Shown: positions 7,402 through 16,075, numbered from the stretch's first letter. The stretch: 18,472 nucleotides of DNA from Gammaproteobacteria bacterium UBA7376 (GCA_002470275.1 DKNY01000057.1:1-18472), one strand, 5' to 3'. The notes: generated by a model not told the origin, from the sequence alone. Numbers and translations: made by a program.

Positions 7402-8030
7402 AACTTCAGTACCGCCTGAGCAGCCGACCGTGCTCGATAGCGATCATCCCAGGCGCGAATGCCGGGGTGATCGCCTAGCACATCCACCTTGCCAAATCGC
7501 GCGAATTGAAGCGCAGACTGGAGGGTACAATCCGCCACGGAAACACGATGACCCGCTAGCAGGTCCCTGCCGTCAGCGAGCAGCGTCTCGACGTAGTCCA
7601 GGGCACGCGGCAGACCGGCCTCAATCTTGGCGGCTTCCTCTGGGTCTGGCTTGAGGCCAAGAGGGGAATTGACGGCATGGACATAACGCCCCAGCGGGTT
7701 CGCCAGCCGCAACTCAATCACCCGCTCCATGTCCCTCATCAACGCAGCCTCGAGCAGATCGGTTCCCTGCAGGTTGTCCTCAGGGAACAGAGCCTCCAGA
7801 TGATAAATAATGCTCAGAGATTCGATCAGATAGCGCCCGTCCTCAAACTCCAGCACTGGGATTGCCCCAAACGGGTTTCTCGCCAGGTGTTCGGGCGCAT
7901 TCTGTTCTCCCTTTAGGGTGTTTACCCTGACCTGCTCAATGTTCATCGTGGCACCCAACGCCTCTCGTTCAGCGACGTAGAGCATTACCTTTGTCGGATT
8001 CGGTGCGGCAGGCACGACATATAGCTTCAT
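7398..8030 (-). CDS. Glutathione S-transferase family protein
   Basis: 210 aa cytosolic GST. The N-terminal thioredoxin-like domain starts MKLYVVPAAPNPTKV. The cis-proline is P58 (GAIPVL) and the glutathione-contacting pair is E70-S71 (LIESLSI). The C-terminal helical domain contains the N-capping region GHRVSVADCTL. Length is normal for the family. A longer reading frame begins at 8090, but the ATG at 8030 has AGGGGA at 5-nt spacing and gives the natural GST N-terminus. Its sequence is not close to the YfcG-like GST at 4751, so the two are not recent duplicates. It converges on the MFS gene with overlapping stop codons and is divergent from the gene at 8195. Substrate unknown. Confidence 0.92.
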   Translation of the reverse strand: MKLYVVPAAPNPTKVMLYVAEREALGATMNIEQVRVNTLKGEQNAPEHLARNPFGAIPVLEFEDGRYLIESLSIIYHLEALFPEDNLQGTDLLEAALMRDMERVIELRLANPLGRYVHAVNSPLGLKPDPEEAAKIEAGLPRALDYVETLLADGRDLLAGHRVSVADCTLQSALQFARFGKVDVLGDHPGIRAWDDRYRARSAAQAVLKF

Positions 8031-8194
8031 CACATTCCCCTCTTCTCGGTGGCAGAACCCTAACAACCCTCGTGACCCTGGTTCAACCAAAACCGCAGGT
8101 GTCCTTAGTCGCTGAACACCGCCGCCTGTCCTGAACCGTTGGCATGTGGCGAGGGTCCATCGAAATACTGAAGCCTCCGAAACGGAGCATGCTC

Positions 8195-8614
8195 ATGACA
8201 GCCACTCAAGCCCAATCTGCTCAGGCCATCGCCACCTTCGTCAGCAACTTTCACCATGACCTGACTCGATGGTTTAGTGGTGCCGATGAAGGCGAGGCCA
8301 CCTGGAACGCTCTGGTTAACGCCTGTCCTGACAACATGACGTTAATCTATCCCAGTGGTGCTCAGCTCAGCGGCAGAGCATTTTTGGAAGAGCTGGCGTC
8401 CAGCAAACGCAACAACGGGGACTTTGTGGCCTCTGCCACCGAGATACGGGTTCTTCACGCAGAAAAAGATCTTGGTGTTGTCGCCTACCAGGAGCTACAG
8501 CAGGGGGCGGAGGCCTCTCAACGAAGCAATCTACGCAGCGCCCTAGCCCTAGTGCGACGAGGCGAGCAGGGTTGGCATTGGGACTATATCCAAGAAACCG
8601 GCATGAAAAGCTAA
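8195..8614 (+). CDS. SnoaL/DUF4440-like (NTF2-fold) protein
   Basis: 139 aa with the look of the NTF2-like cone fold: an N-terminal helix (IATFVSNFHHDLTRWFSGAD), then WNALVNACPDNMTLIYPSG, a helix with GRAFLEELASSK, and C-terminal strands ending in a Trp-rich strand (GWHWDYIQET). Such proteins are usually small dimeric enzymes or ligand-binding proteins, and no catalytic residues can be assigned. The ATG at 8195 is preceded by ACGGAG at 7 nt. Upstream ATGs at 8144 and 8189 are in frame but have poor ribosome-site spacing. It lies upstream of the COQ4 gene, which has its own promoter. Confidence 0.7.
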   Translation: MTATQAQSAQAIATFVSNFHHDLTRWFSGADEGEATWNALVNACPDNMTLIYPSGAQLSGRAFLEELASSKRNNGDFVASATEIRVLHAEKDLGVVAYQELQQGAEASQRSNLRSALALVRRGEQGWHWDYIQETGMKS

Positions 8615-8632
8615 CCTCCACTGCTCGCCCAC

Positions 8633-8660
8633 TTGACTTGGCGCTGACGGGCCGTAGCAT
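8633..8660 (+). promoter_or_regulatory. Sigma70-like promoter for the COQ4-GMC-methyltransferase unit
   Basis: TTGACT (five of six consensus bases) and TAGCAT are spaced by 16 nt. The predicted transcript start near 8667 leaves about 20 nt of leader containing GAGGA before the ATG at 8688. Confidence 0.5.
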
Positions 8661-8687
8661 CGGGGGCACCATTTGAGGACGTTCTCC

Positions 8688-9395
8688 ATGAAACAGCGGA
8701 TAAAGCCCTTGCTTGCCCTAAACGCCATGCGGCGCTTATTGCGCAACCCTGAACAAACCGAAGAAGTCTTCACCATTATCCGCGCACTCTCTGGCAGAGC
8801 GCTGGAAAAGGGTTTTGAACGCTTCAAGACCCTGCCTATGGGCCAGCGCATTTTGCAAGAGCGACGTGATCTACTCTCGACGCTGCTGGACCGCGACGCC
8901 TTACGCAGCCTGCCAGAACATACCCTGGGCAGGCACTACCTCGCCTTCGTTGAACGGGAAAATATCTCCGCCGATGGTCTGGTCGCCGCCAGCGACAAAG
9001 AAGCCAATCTTTCCGCGCTGCCCGACGACTTGGCTCGCTTCGGAGCACGGCAGCGCGATATGCACGACCTCTGGCATACCCTTAGCGACTATGGCCGTGA
9101 TGAGCTGGGGGAAGCCTGTCTTCTGGCCTTCACCTATGCACAGACAAAGAACCGAGGTGTTGGCTTTATCTGTCTTATAGGCTGCTTCAAGCTTTCCCAG
9201 CGCTACGGTAGCGGCGTTTTCAGCGCGGCCTTTCGGGCCTACAGAGATGGTCGTCGAGCAGCGTGGCTACCCGGCCAAGACTGGGAGGCGAAGCTGGCCC
9301 AGCCCATTGGCAAGGTCAGGTCTGAACTTGGCCTACGCCCACCGGAGCGCTATCAAAGGTTGAAATATTCTGTCCTGTCCGGCGCTGCAGCATAG
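8688..9395 (+). CDS. COQ4-family ubiquinone biosynthesis protein
   Basis: 235 aa, matching the COQ4 family. In eukaryotes COQ4 organises the coenzyme Q complex and has been linked to C1 decarboxylation/hydroxylation of the ring. The zinc-site signature is intact: H126-D127-L-W-H130 (MHDLWH) and E142 (LGEACLL). The 12-residue spacing from the second His to the Glu is the same as in human COQ4. The N-terminus is basic and has no signal peptide, so a peripheral membrane location is likely. The ATG at 8688 follows GAGGA at 8 nt; the in-frame TTG at 8673 overlaps that ribosome site and is rejected. It is followed 24 nt later by the GMC oxidoreductase. No other ubi/coq gene is nearby. Confidence 0.9.
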   Translation: MKQRIKPLLALNAMRRLLRNPEQTEEVFTIIRALSGRALEKGFERFKTLPMGQRILQERRDLLSTLLDRDALRSLPEHTLGRHYLAFVERENISADGLVAASDKEANLSALPDDLARFGARQRDMHDLWHTLSDYGRDELGEACLLAFTYAQTKNRGVGFICLIGCFKLSQRYGSGVFSAAFRAYRDGRRAAWLPGQDWEAKLAQPIGKVRSELGLRPPERYQRLKYSVLSGAAA

Positions 9396-9419
9396 CTGAC
9401 CAGTCATCCTCGACTGACT

Positions 9420-11036
9420 TTGAATACCTTCGATTACATCATCGTGGGCGCCGGGACCGCGGGCTGTGTACTCGCCAATCGCCTGTCCGCAGATGCCAGC
9501 AAGCGTGTTCTTCTGCTAGAGGCGGGCAAGCAGGACAACTACTTTTGGATTGATATCCCTGTGGGCTACCTATACACCATCGGGAACCCGCGCACAGATT
9601 GGTGTTTCCAAACGGAACAGGACCCTGGGCTTAACGGCCGCAGTATTGGATACGCCCGAGGCAAGGTCATAGGCGGTAGCTCCTCTATCAACGCCATGAT
9701 CTATATGCGCGGTCAACGCAGCGACTACGATCATTGGGCTTCACTGGGCAATCAAGGCTGGGGCTGGGAGGACGTCTTGCCCATCTTCCGGCGATCTGAG
9801 GACTATCAACACGGGTCCGACGACTTCCACGGCAGCGGCGGCGAGCTTCGAGTGGAAGAACGGCGGGTGAACTGGGAGATTCTTGACGTTTGGCGCGACG
9901 CCGCAGCTGAGTGCGGCATCCCTAAGATCGATGAGTTCAATCGAGGGGATAATTTCGGCAATGCCTACTTTCAGATGAACCAGCGAGGTGGCCGGCGCTG
10001 GAGCGGTGCCAGAGCCTTCTTGGACCCTGTGGCCAACCGCCCCAATCTAACCATCCTCTCTGAGGCTCAGGTCACGAGCCTTAGCCTGAGCAACGCAGGT
10101 GGGGAGCCGGTCGCGGAAGGCGTGAGCGCCTTAGTCGAGGGCCGATCTCAAGCGTTCAAGGCCAAGAACGAAGTCATTATGGCTGCGGGTGCCATCGGCT
10201 CGCCTCATATGCTGCAGCTATCCGGCATTGGAGACCCTGAGCTGCTGACGCAGCACAGCATTAAAACCCTCGTCGCGTTGCCGGGGGTCGGTAACAATCT
10301 CCAGGATCATCTGCAGATAAGAACCATTTATCAGGTCGAAAATACGGTCACGCTCAACCAGCGTGCCAGAACCCCCTGGGGCATGGCCGCCATGGGCCTG
10401 GAGTACCTGCTGAAAAAAACTGGGCCAATGACCATGCCCCCCTCCCAACTCGGTGCTTTCGCGAAAAGTGACGACACCCAAGCCTCTGCCAACATCGAGT
10501 GGCACGTTCAACCACTATCCTTAGATAAATTCGGCTCCCCGCTGCACCGCTACAATGCAATTACGCCCTCCGTTTGTAACCTAAGGCCGTCCAGTCGGGG
10601 CAGCGTTAGCCTTCGCGGTCCCGACCCGATGGCGGCACCCGCAATTGCCCCGAACTATCTCAGTACTGAAGAAGACGTTCGGGTCGCCGTTGCGGGCCTA
10701 AAATTCACGCGCAGAATCATGCAGGCAGACGCCCTAGCACCCTTCAAGCCCAAGGAACTCAAGCCAGGGCAGGAGATTACCAGTGATGACGACTTAGCCT
10801 CAGCCGCGGGCGACCTGGGCACCACCATCTTTCATCCGGTAGGCACCTGTAAAATGGGCAATGACCCTATGGCCGTGGTGAACGACCGACTCCAGGTGCG
10901 GGGGGTTAGGGGGCTCCGGGTCGTCGACGCCTCTATCATGCCTACCATCACCTCCGGCAATACCAATGCCCCAACCGTCATGATTGCCGAACGTGGCGCG
11001 GACTTCATCAAAGCCGATCACGGTCATCTGCGTTAG
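9420..11036 (+). CDS. GMC family FAD-dependent oxidoreductase (choline/alcohol dehydrogenase-like)
   Basis: 538 aa flavoenzyme of the glucose-methanol-choline family, related to BetA and to alcohol dehydrogenases that pass electrons to quinone or other acceptors. The FAD dinucleotide fold is at the N-terminus (VGAGTAG, residues 9-15; LLLEAG ending the second strand). The GMC signature regions [18 protein letters not shown] and [17 protein letters not shown] are present. The C-terminal active site has the base H472 in HPVGTCKMG and an Asn in SGNTNAPT (about 514-516). Length is full. The start appears to be TTG at 9420, giving [12 protein letters not shown]; no ATG or GTG fits and no clear Shine-Dalgarno is present, so translation may depend on coupling to the COQ4 gene. 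Substrate is unknown. Quinone use would fit the COQ4 neighbour but is inference. Confidence 0.92.
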   Translation: MNTFDYIIVGAGTAGCVLANRLSADASKRVLLLEAGKQDNYFWIDIPVGYLYTIGNPRTDWCFQTEQDPGLNGRSIGYARGKVIGGSSSINAMIYMRGQRSDYDHWASLGNQGWGWEDVLPIFRRSEDYQHGSDDFHGSGGELRVEERRVNWEILDVWRDAAAECGIPKIDEFNRGDNFGNAYFQMNQRGGRRWSGARAFLDPVANRPNLTILSEAQVTSLSLSNAGGEPVAEGVSALVEGRSQAFKAKNEVIMAAGAIGSPHMLQLSGIGDPELLTQHSIKTLVALPGVGNNLQDHLQIRTIYQVENTVTLNQRARTPWGMAAMGLEYLLKKTGPMTMPPSQLGAFAKSDDTQASANIEWHVQPLSLDKFGSPLHRYNAITPSVCNLRPSSRGSVSLRGPDPMAAPAIAPNYLSTEEDVRVAVAGLKFTRRIMQADALAPFKPKELKPGQEITSDDDLASAAGDLGTTIFHPVGTCKMGNDPMAVVNDRLQVRGVRGLRVVDASIMPTITSGNTNAPTVMIAERGADFIKADHGHLR

Positions 11037-11051
11037 CCCACGGGTCAGAGC

Positions 11052-11801
11052 ATGGGTGACCTCATACACATCAAACGTGTCACGGTCCTTCTCGCCTTTC
11101 TGGCCCTTCTTTCTGGGCTGCTGAGGGCCCAGGGCGAGCCTGGATCGCGAAGCGCTGCTGATGTACAGCGGGACCTGGGCAGCCGCCCGAAGGAGGTTTT
11201 AGATTTCTTCGACCCCCAGCCTGGGTGGCGCATTATCGATCTGTTCGCGGGCGACGGCTATTACAGTGAACTGCTACATCAACGCGTGGGGCCAAGGGGC
11301 CGAATCTACCTGCACAACAGCCAGGCTACCCAACCCAATCCTCGCCTGCTGCGGCAGCGGCTCCAACCGACGTCCCAGGGTCCGTCTCGGCTTCCCAGGG
11401 TGGAGGTTCTGGTCCAGGACGTAGATCAAATCGCCCTCCCTCATGGCGAGCTGGATATGGTGCTCATCGCCCGGGTCTATCATGACGCCTATTTTCGAGG
11501 GCCTGGATGGTCGGTGGGGCCGGATGCCCTCCTAACGGCGGCCCATCGCCTGCTAAAGCCCGGCGGCGTCCTGGCGGTGATCGATCACTTGGCACCCCCA
11601 GGGAGCGGGACGGCCTATGTTCAGGCCAAACATCGCATCGACGAGGAGTTCGCGCTAGCCGACATCACCAGGCGGGGCTTTCGCTGGGAAGCGAGCAGCC
11701 ATGTACTCAAGGACTTTGATGACGATCTTGAGGCACCGGTCTTCGACCCCCGCATTCGCGGTCAAACAAAGCGCTTTGTTATGCGCTTTATCAAAGAATA
11801 A
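11052..11801 (+). CDS. Exported class I SAM-dependent methyltransferase-like protein (COG4798 type)
   Basis: 249 aa. A hydrophobic N-terminal segment (VTVLLAFLALLSGLL, about 10-24) followed by RAQG looks like a cleavable signal peptide. The remainder has a Rossmann methyltransferase layout: motif I IIDLFAGDGYYSELL (D63 to G69), an acidic/DMVLIARVYHD strand, and LLKPGGVLAVIDHLAPP. This matches the group annotated as predicted methyltransferases of COG4798, many of which carry signal peptides. Function is unknown; a SAM enzyme outside the cytoplasm would lack an obvious cofactor supply. The ATG at 11052 is 15 nt after the GMC stop, consistent with cotranscription; the ribosome site is weak (CAGAGC). 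Confidence 0.85.
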   Translation: MGDLIHIKRVTVLLAFLALLSGLLRAQGEPGSRSAADVQRDLGSRPKEVLDFFDPQPGWRIIDLFAGDGYYSELLHQRVGPRGRIYLHNSQATQPNPRLLRQRLQPTSQGPSRLPRVEVLVQDVDQIALPHGELDMVLIARVYHDAYFRGPGWSVGPDALLTAAHRLLKPGGVLAVIDHLAPPGSGTAYVQAKHRIDEEFALADITRRGFRWEASSHVLKDFDDDLEAPVFDPRIRGQTKRFVMRFIKE

Positions 11802-11844
11802 CCAACCGTGCCCTGCCTCTGATTCACCGCCTGAACGAGGAGAC

Positions 11845-11873
11845 CAGACATAGCCGTCGCCTCGGCATACAAT
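11845..11873 (+). promoter_or_regulatory. Sigma70-like promoter for the RCK protein
   Basis: CAGACA and TACAAT (five of six consensus bases) are exactly 17 nt apart. The -10 box covers an upstream in-frame ATG at 11872, so transcription starting near 11880 would force use of the ATG at 11902. Confidence 0.5.
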
Positions 11874-11901
11874 GCACTCGCACTTGGCAGCTCACGGCGA
11901 T

Positions 11902-13143
11902 ATGAAATCTGACTCTTTCACTGGACGCAACCTTGGCTGGCGCTGGATCGCCGTCGGACTCCTCTTTGTCCTCGGCTTCATCGCCTTTGCCGCAGGCGTC
12001 AACCCAAGCCAACGACCCGAAGCAGGGGCGTCAGGGTTAGCCGTCCAGGCGTACTATATATTGGGACTCTTTGTGGTCGGCGGCCTAGATATTGGCGTCC
12101 CCGAAGGTGGTCCTGTGTGGGCCCGCGCCCTGCTTTGGATCACCTATTTTGGTGCGCCCCTGCTCACGGCCTCAGCCGCCGTGGAAGCCGTGATTCGGAT
12201 CATCAACCCTCGACAGTGGGTGCTGCGAAACCTGAGGGACCACATCGTCATTTTTGGCTCTGGGGAACTCACCATCAGCTACCTACGCATGCTTCGAAAG
12301 CAGAAGGTGGACACCCGAATCATTATCGTCGACACCCACTTTGACCCAATTCGTGAGCAGGAGCTGCAGCAAAAATATGGTGCTCTGACGCTGGTAGGTG
12401 ACCTCACCCTGGGTTTCCTCTTGGAGCAGCTCCAGCTACACCGCGCCAAGCGCGCCTTGCTGCTCGGAGACAATGACTTTCAGGCTTTTGAAGCCGCCAC
12501 GCGTATTCTTGGTCTTGCGCCGAACCTGCGTTTTCGCCTGGTCGTGCACTGCCACAATCTACGCTTCATGCGCACCATCCTTAGAACCAAGCTCGGTCGT
12601 CACTGCATTATTTTCAACACCTATCACCTGGCGGCCCTTGGCTTCGTCCGCAACGATCTGATTCCACATTTTCGCAGCAGCCCCCTAGCGGACAACGTGG
12701 TCATTGCCGGATTTGGCCGATTTGGACAATCCGTACTCGAGCAGCTGCAAAAGCATGCCGGAACCGGTCTCTCTAATGTGGCCCTGATCGACCAGGATGC
12801 AGAGCGTCGCGTTATGGTGGTCCAAGAGCAGGAGGATTTGGGCGAAAATTACCGCCTCTCAATTTTCGTTGGGGACATTTCCCACCCTGACGTATGGCGT
12901 CGGCTGTCCAACCAGCTCGATTTGTCTGGCGGCAATACGACCTTCATCCTGGGCACCGGCGATGAGCATGGCAACATCAGAACCGCGCTCTGGCTGAAGC
13001 AGAAGTATCCCCAAGCAGCCGTCTTTGCCCGCTCAAATGCGGTGTCCAAATTCGCCCTGGCGGTAGCGGAAGAAAAATCCCTCAACGCCTTCAGCATCAC
13101 CCAGTTAGTAGAGAATATGATCCCAGACCGCTGGACCAGTTAG
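11902..13143 (+). CDS. Two-TM, double-RCK (TrkA_N) K+-channel-like protein lacking a selectivity filter
   Basis: 413 aa integral membrane protein. TM1 is about 12-33. Residues 46-67 take the place of a pore helix and filter, and TM2 is about 74-100. It leads straight into two cytoplasmic NAD-binding RCK domains: RCK1 from about 114 (HIVIFGSGE, G119/G121, acidic D144) and RCK2 from about 265 (VVIAGFGRFGQ, acidic D297). The order is that of a simple RCK-gated K+ channel. However, where TVGYGD should stand the sequence reads V58-V-G-G-L-D63, so K+ selectivity of the usual kind is not expected. It could be a non-selective or anion pore, a redox/nucleotide-sensing membrane protein, or a partner subunit. 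The start at 11902 is chosen because the earlier ATG (11872) lies in a likely -10 box. It converges on the M2 peptidase with an 18-nt gap. Confidence 0.85.
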   Translation: MKSDSFTGRNLGWRWIAVGLLFVLGFIAFAAGVNPSQRPEAGASGLAVQAYYILGLFVVGGLDIGVPEGGPVWARALLWITYFGAPLLTASAAVEAVIRIINPRQWVLRNLRDHIVIFGSGELTISYLRMLRKQKVDTRIIIVDTHFDPIREQELQQKYGALTLVGDLTLGFLLEQLQLHRAKRALLLGDNDFQAFEAATRILGLAPNLRFRLVVHCHNLRFMRTILRTKLGRHCIIFNTYHLAALGFVRNDLIPHFRSSPLADNVVIAGFGRFGQSVLEQLQKHAGTGLSNVALIDQDAERRVMVVQEQEDLGENYRLSIFVGDISHPDVWRRLSNQLDLSGGNTTFILGTGDEHGNIRTALWLKQKYPQAAVFARSNAVSKFALAVAEEKSLNAFSITQLVENMIPDRWTS

Positions 13144-13161
13144 CCGAGAACGTTCACAACG

Positions 13162-14997
13162 CTACCAACCACACTGCCTTCCCTGGTTTTGCTCCGCCAG
13201 CCAGTCAGAGAGCGGCGCAAAATACGCCAGGATAGCCTGGGCATCCATACGCTCCTGACCGGTAATGGCTCTCATGGCGTTGGGCCAGGGCTGACTAGCA
13301 CCCATGGACAACATTGCCCCCAGACGCTCACCGGCTGCCTCGCTGCCGTAGATTGAACAGTCGTGTAATGGGCCCTCATAGCCCGACGCATTGCAGAGCG
13401 CCTGATGGAACTGAAACTGCATCACATGAGATAAGAAATAACGCATGTAGGGAACATGGGCCGGAATGTGATATTTGGCCCCAGGGTCGAAGTCTGCCTC
13501 ACTCCGTGGGACCGGTGGGGCTACTCCCTGATACTCCCTGCGCAACGCCCACCAGCTTTCATTGAAGTCCTCTGGTGAAACCTCACCGGTAAAAATTGGC
13601 CAGCGCCAGTGATCCATCAGCTTGCCAAAGGGTAAGAAGGCAATTCTATCCAGGGCCAGCTTCATCTGTTGATTGATGAGTGCCTCTTTGCTGATCGCCA
13701 CGGACGGAACAAGACCCTGAGCCTGCAGGTAAGCGGGCGTCATCGAGAGCACGATGGTGTCACCCACCGCTTCATGGAAGCCATCGTGGGCACCCCCCTT
13801 CAGGAACGGTCGCTGGTCTTTGTACAACAGGAAATAGTAGATATGGCCGAGTTCGTGATGCAGCGTGATGAGCTGGTCTTCATTCGCCTCAACGCACTGC
13901 TTGATGCGCGGATCATTGCCATTATCCAAATCCCATGCACTCGCATGGCAAACCACATCGCGGTCCGCTGGCTTGGTCAACATGGAGTTTTGCCAGAAGC
14001 TTTGTGGAAGTTCCGGCAGCCCGAGAGAGGTGAAGAACGCCTCTGCCATTTCAGTCATTCGGACAGCATCGTAGTTTTGGGACTGTAGGCTGGCCGTGAC
14101 GTCGAGGGATGCAACCCCAGGATAGGGTTCCACCAGATCGTAGATATTACTCCAGGTCTGCGCCCACATGTTGCCCAGCAGGTGGGCAGGAATCGGAGCA
14201 TCCAGGGGCACGCGGCTATCGCCATACTGCTCATTGAGCTTGGCGCGCACATGACATTGAAGGGATTCATAGAGGGGTTCAACCTGAGACCACAGACGTT
14301 CGGATTCCAGGTCAAAGTCGGCTTCATCCATATCATAGCCGCCCTTCCAAATCTGGCTTAAATCCTCGTAGCCCTGATCCCTAGCGCCAATATTGTTCAG
14401 CTCGACAAAGCGCTCGTACATAGGCCGCATGGGGACAGAAACCGTTCGCCACCCGATCCAGGCCTGTAACTGCTCATCGTAGTCGCGAGACGTCGCCAGG
14501 ACGTTTTCAAGTTCCGGCAGCGAACGACAGATACCCGTATCGGGATCACAGTACTCGCCCGCACCGTAAAGACCTTCAAGCGCCGTAGACACTTGCGATA
14601 GCTCTGCGCGAAGAGCCTCATCATTAGGGGCCGGCATAAACGAGCCGCGTAATATCAGCTCGATAATGCGGGCGCTTTCTGCATCCATGGGCTGATCACG
14701 GAAACCCATGGCCCGCTCAAAAAGCTCATTTTGAAAGGCCAGGCCTCGCTCTCCGGCCTTTGCGGCAATCACCGCTGTATCCGGCGTGAGATAGGTGGCC
14801 CTAACCCAGTTCGCCGCCCCGGTTTCCCGACCCAAAACCAAGCTTTCCTGCTCGGATCGCTCCAAGAATTGACGCACAGTCTCTGTGCTTTCGGCCATGG
14901 GCTGATCTTCAGTGTTTGTAGCCATGGGGCCACACCCCATTAGCCCGATCATCAGCATCAGGCTTACCCATAGTTCTCTGAAAAAATTAGGTTTCAC
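13162..14997 (-). CDS. M2 family peptidyl-dipeptidase (ACE-like) lipoprotein
   Basis: 611 aa zinc dicarboxypeptidase homologous to angiotensin-converting enzyme. The signal is of lipoprotein type: lipobox L19-M-G-C22 with Gly at +2, so outer-membrane anchoring facing the periplasm is likely. The zinc site is H381-E382-L-G-H385 with third ligand E409 in GFHEAVGD, at the same spacing as human ACE. Substrate and transition-state residues also align: K508, H510, Y517, R519 and Y520 in KYHIPAHVPYMRYF. These correspond to ACE K511/H513/Y520/R522/Y523, so the enzyme should be active on peptide C-terminal dipeptides. GTG start at 14997 with GGAGGG 7-8 nt upstream. Role is probably peptide scavenging. 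There is no clear operon partner. The 186 nt upstream to the pseudogene hold no convincing promoter by eye. Confidence 0.95.
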   Translation of the reverse strand: MKPNFFRELWVSLMLMIGLMGCGPMATNTEDQPMAESTETVRQFLERSEQESLVLGRETGAANWVRATYLTPDTAVIAAKAGERGLAFQNELFERAMGFRDQPMDAESARIIELILRGSFMPAPNDEALRAELSQVSTALEGLYGAGEYCDPDTGICRSLPELENVLATSRDYDEQLQAWIGWRTVSVPMRPMYERFVELNNIGARDQGYEDLSQIWKGGYDMDEADFDLESERLWSQVEPLYESLQCHVRAKLNEQYGDSRVPLDAPIPAHLLGNMWAQTWSNIYDLVEPYPGVASLDVTASLQSQNYDAVRMTEMAEAFFTSLGLPELPQSFWQNSMLTKPADRDVVCHASAWDLDNGNDPRIKQCVEANEDQLITLHHELGHIYYFLLYKDQRPFLKGGAHDGFHEAVGDTIVLSMTPAYLQAQGLVPSVAISKEALINQQMKLALDRIAFLPFGKLMDHWRWPIFTGEVSPEDFNESWWALRREYQGVAPPVPRSEADFDPGAKYHIPAHVPYMRYFLSHVMQFQFHQALCNASGYEGPLHDCSIYGSEAAGERLGAMLSMGASQPWPNAMRAITGQERMDAQAILAYFAPLSDWLAEQNQGRQCGW

Positions 14998-15183
14998 GTC
15001 CTCACCCTCCGGTTCAATCGATGCTGGGTTTGTGCCGCCCCTTCAGGCCAGTTCGCCAGCATGCGTTCTAGTTAACTCACAACGCCTCGTCTCATCTTAG
15101 TGTCCATAACGGATTCGGCAGCAGGAACCGCAGGAGAACAGGCATCCGATATGGCAACCTAGTCTCTTTTTCGGCCCTTATCT

Positions 15184-16044
15184 ATGACCGAGTTCTCAGT
15201 TTTAGACTTGTCGCCCATAAATGAGGGCAGCTCGGCGACCGCCGTACCTATTCGCCACATCGCGGGCGGCACCTAGCGCATTCGGGTGGATGCTGGAGGC
15301 ATTATGCTTCCCAATCCTGCACCCCTCATGGTCGCTGAGCAGTTCGGCACCCTGGCCTCCCTGTACCCTGGTCGGATTGATTTGGGACTGGGCAGAGCCC
15401 CGGGCACGGATGGTTTAACGACCCAGGCCCTGCGTCGAACCCTAAACAGCGGCCCGAACCAATTTCCACAGGACATGATCGAGCTTAAGCACTATCTGAG
15501 CAGCGCCAGCCCTGCACAACAAGGCGTCGCGGCTATCCCTAGGCAGGGCACAGAAGTACCTCTCTTTTTTCTCGGCTCCAGTTTGTTTGGCGCACAGTTA
15601 GCGGCCATTTTGGGGCTGCTTTTCGCCTTTGCCGCCCACTTCGCGCCGGATGCCATGATGCGCGCCATCAACCTTTCTCGATCAGAATTTGAGCCCTTTG
15701 ATCAGCTATCGGCGCCCTAGGTCATGATCGGCTACAACATGTGTGCCGCCGCAGCGAGTAGCGAAGCGGACTATTTGAGAAGCTCAGGACTGAGGGCTTT
15801 TCTCAACCTGCGTCAGCGCAGACCCGGGCCGCTGCCGCAACCTGAGGAGGACCTGCTCGCCCGGCTCTGCGACACAGAGCGCGCCTTACTGCAGCAGGTC
15901 AGTCCGGCCCCAGCGGTAGGCGACCCCGAGACCGTGCGCTCTCAGGTCCATGGCTTTCTTAAGCAGCCGGTCTCTCAAATTTATGATCACGCAGCACGTT
16001 GCAACAGCCATGCGATAGCACTGGACGCCTGCGCCGACCCCTAG
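15184..16044 (+). pseudogene. Degraded luciferase-like monooxygenase (LLM flavin family)
   Basis: One frame from ATG 15184 to TAG 16042-16044 reads as a damaged luciferase-like flavin monooxygenase of the roughly 330-aa MsnO8/YhbW-like group. Recognisable pieces are [77 protein letters not shown] and, near the end, VGDPETV and QIYDHAAR. Three lesions are seen. About 40-50 residues, including the conserved AEHHN region, are missing between SSAT and AVPIRH. TAG at 15274-15276 interrupts GGT*RIRV, and TAG at 15718-15720 interrupts SAP*VMIG, where the family has a Tyr. A few residues also seem missing before QIYDHAAR. No frameshift was found, which suggests fairly recent or slow decay. No ribosome site is evident. 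Confidence 0.85.
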
Positions 16045-16075
16045 CCGATTGTGCCGGCCTCCCTCTGCCCAGGCA

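Noticed and set aside
4751..8030. The two GST genes as a recent duplication
   Set aside because: They differ in catalytic motif (TPNGWK versus PNPTKV), in length and in strand, so they belong to separate GST classes.
13669..14088. Plus-strand open frame of 139 codons opposite the M2 peptidase
   Set aside because: It lies antisense to the HEXXH region, and its sequence is explained by the complement of conserved codons.
15184..16044. TAG readthrough or pyrrolysine-like recoding in the monooxygenase
   Set aside because: TAG is the normal terminator of many genes here (GSTs, MFS, COQ4, GMC, RCK, M2, FBP). The gene also has a large deletion removing a conserved region, so decay is the simpler reading.
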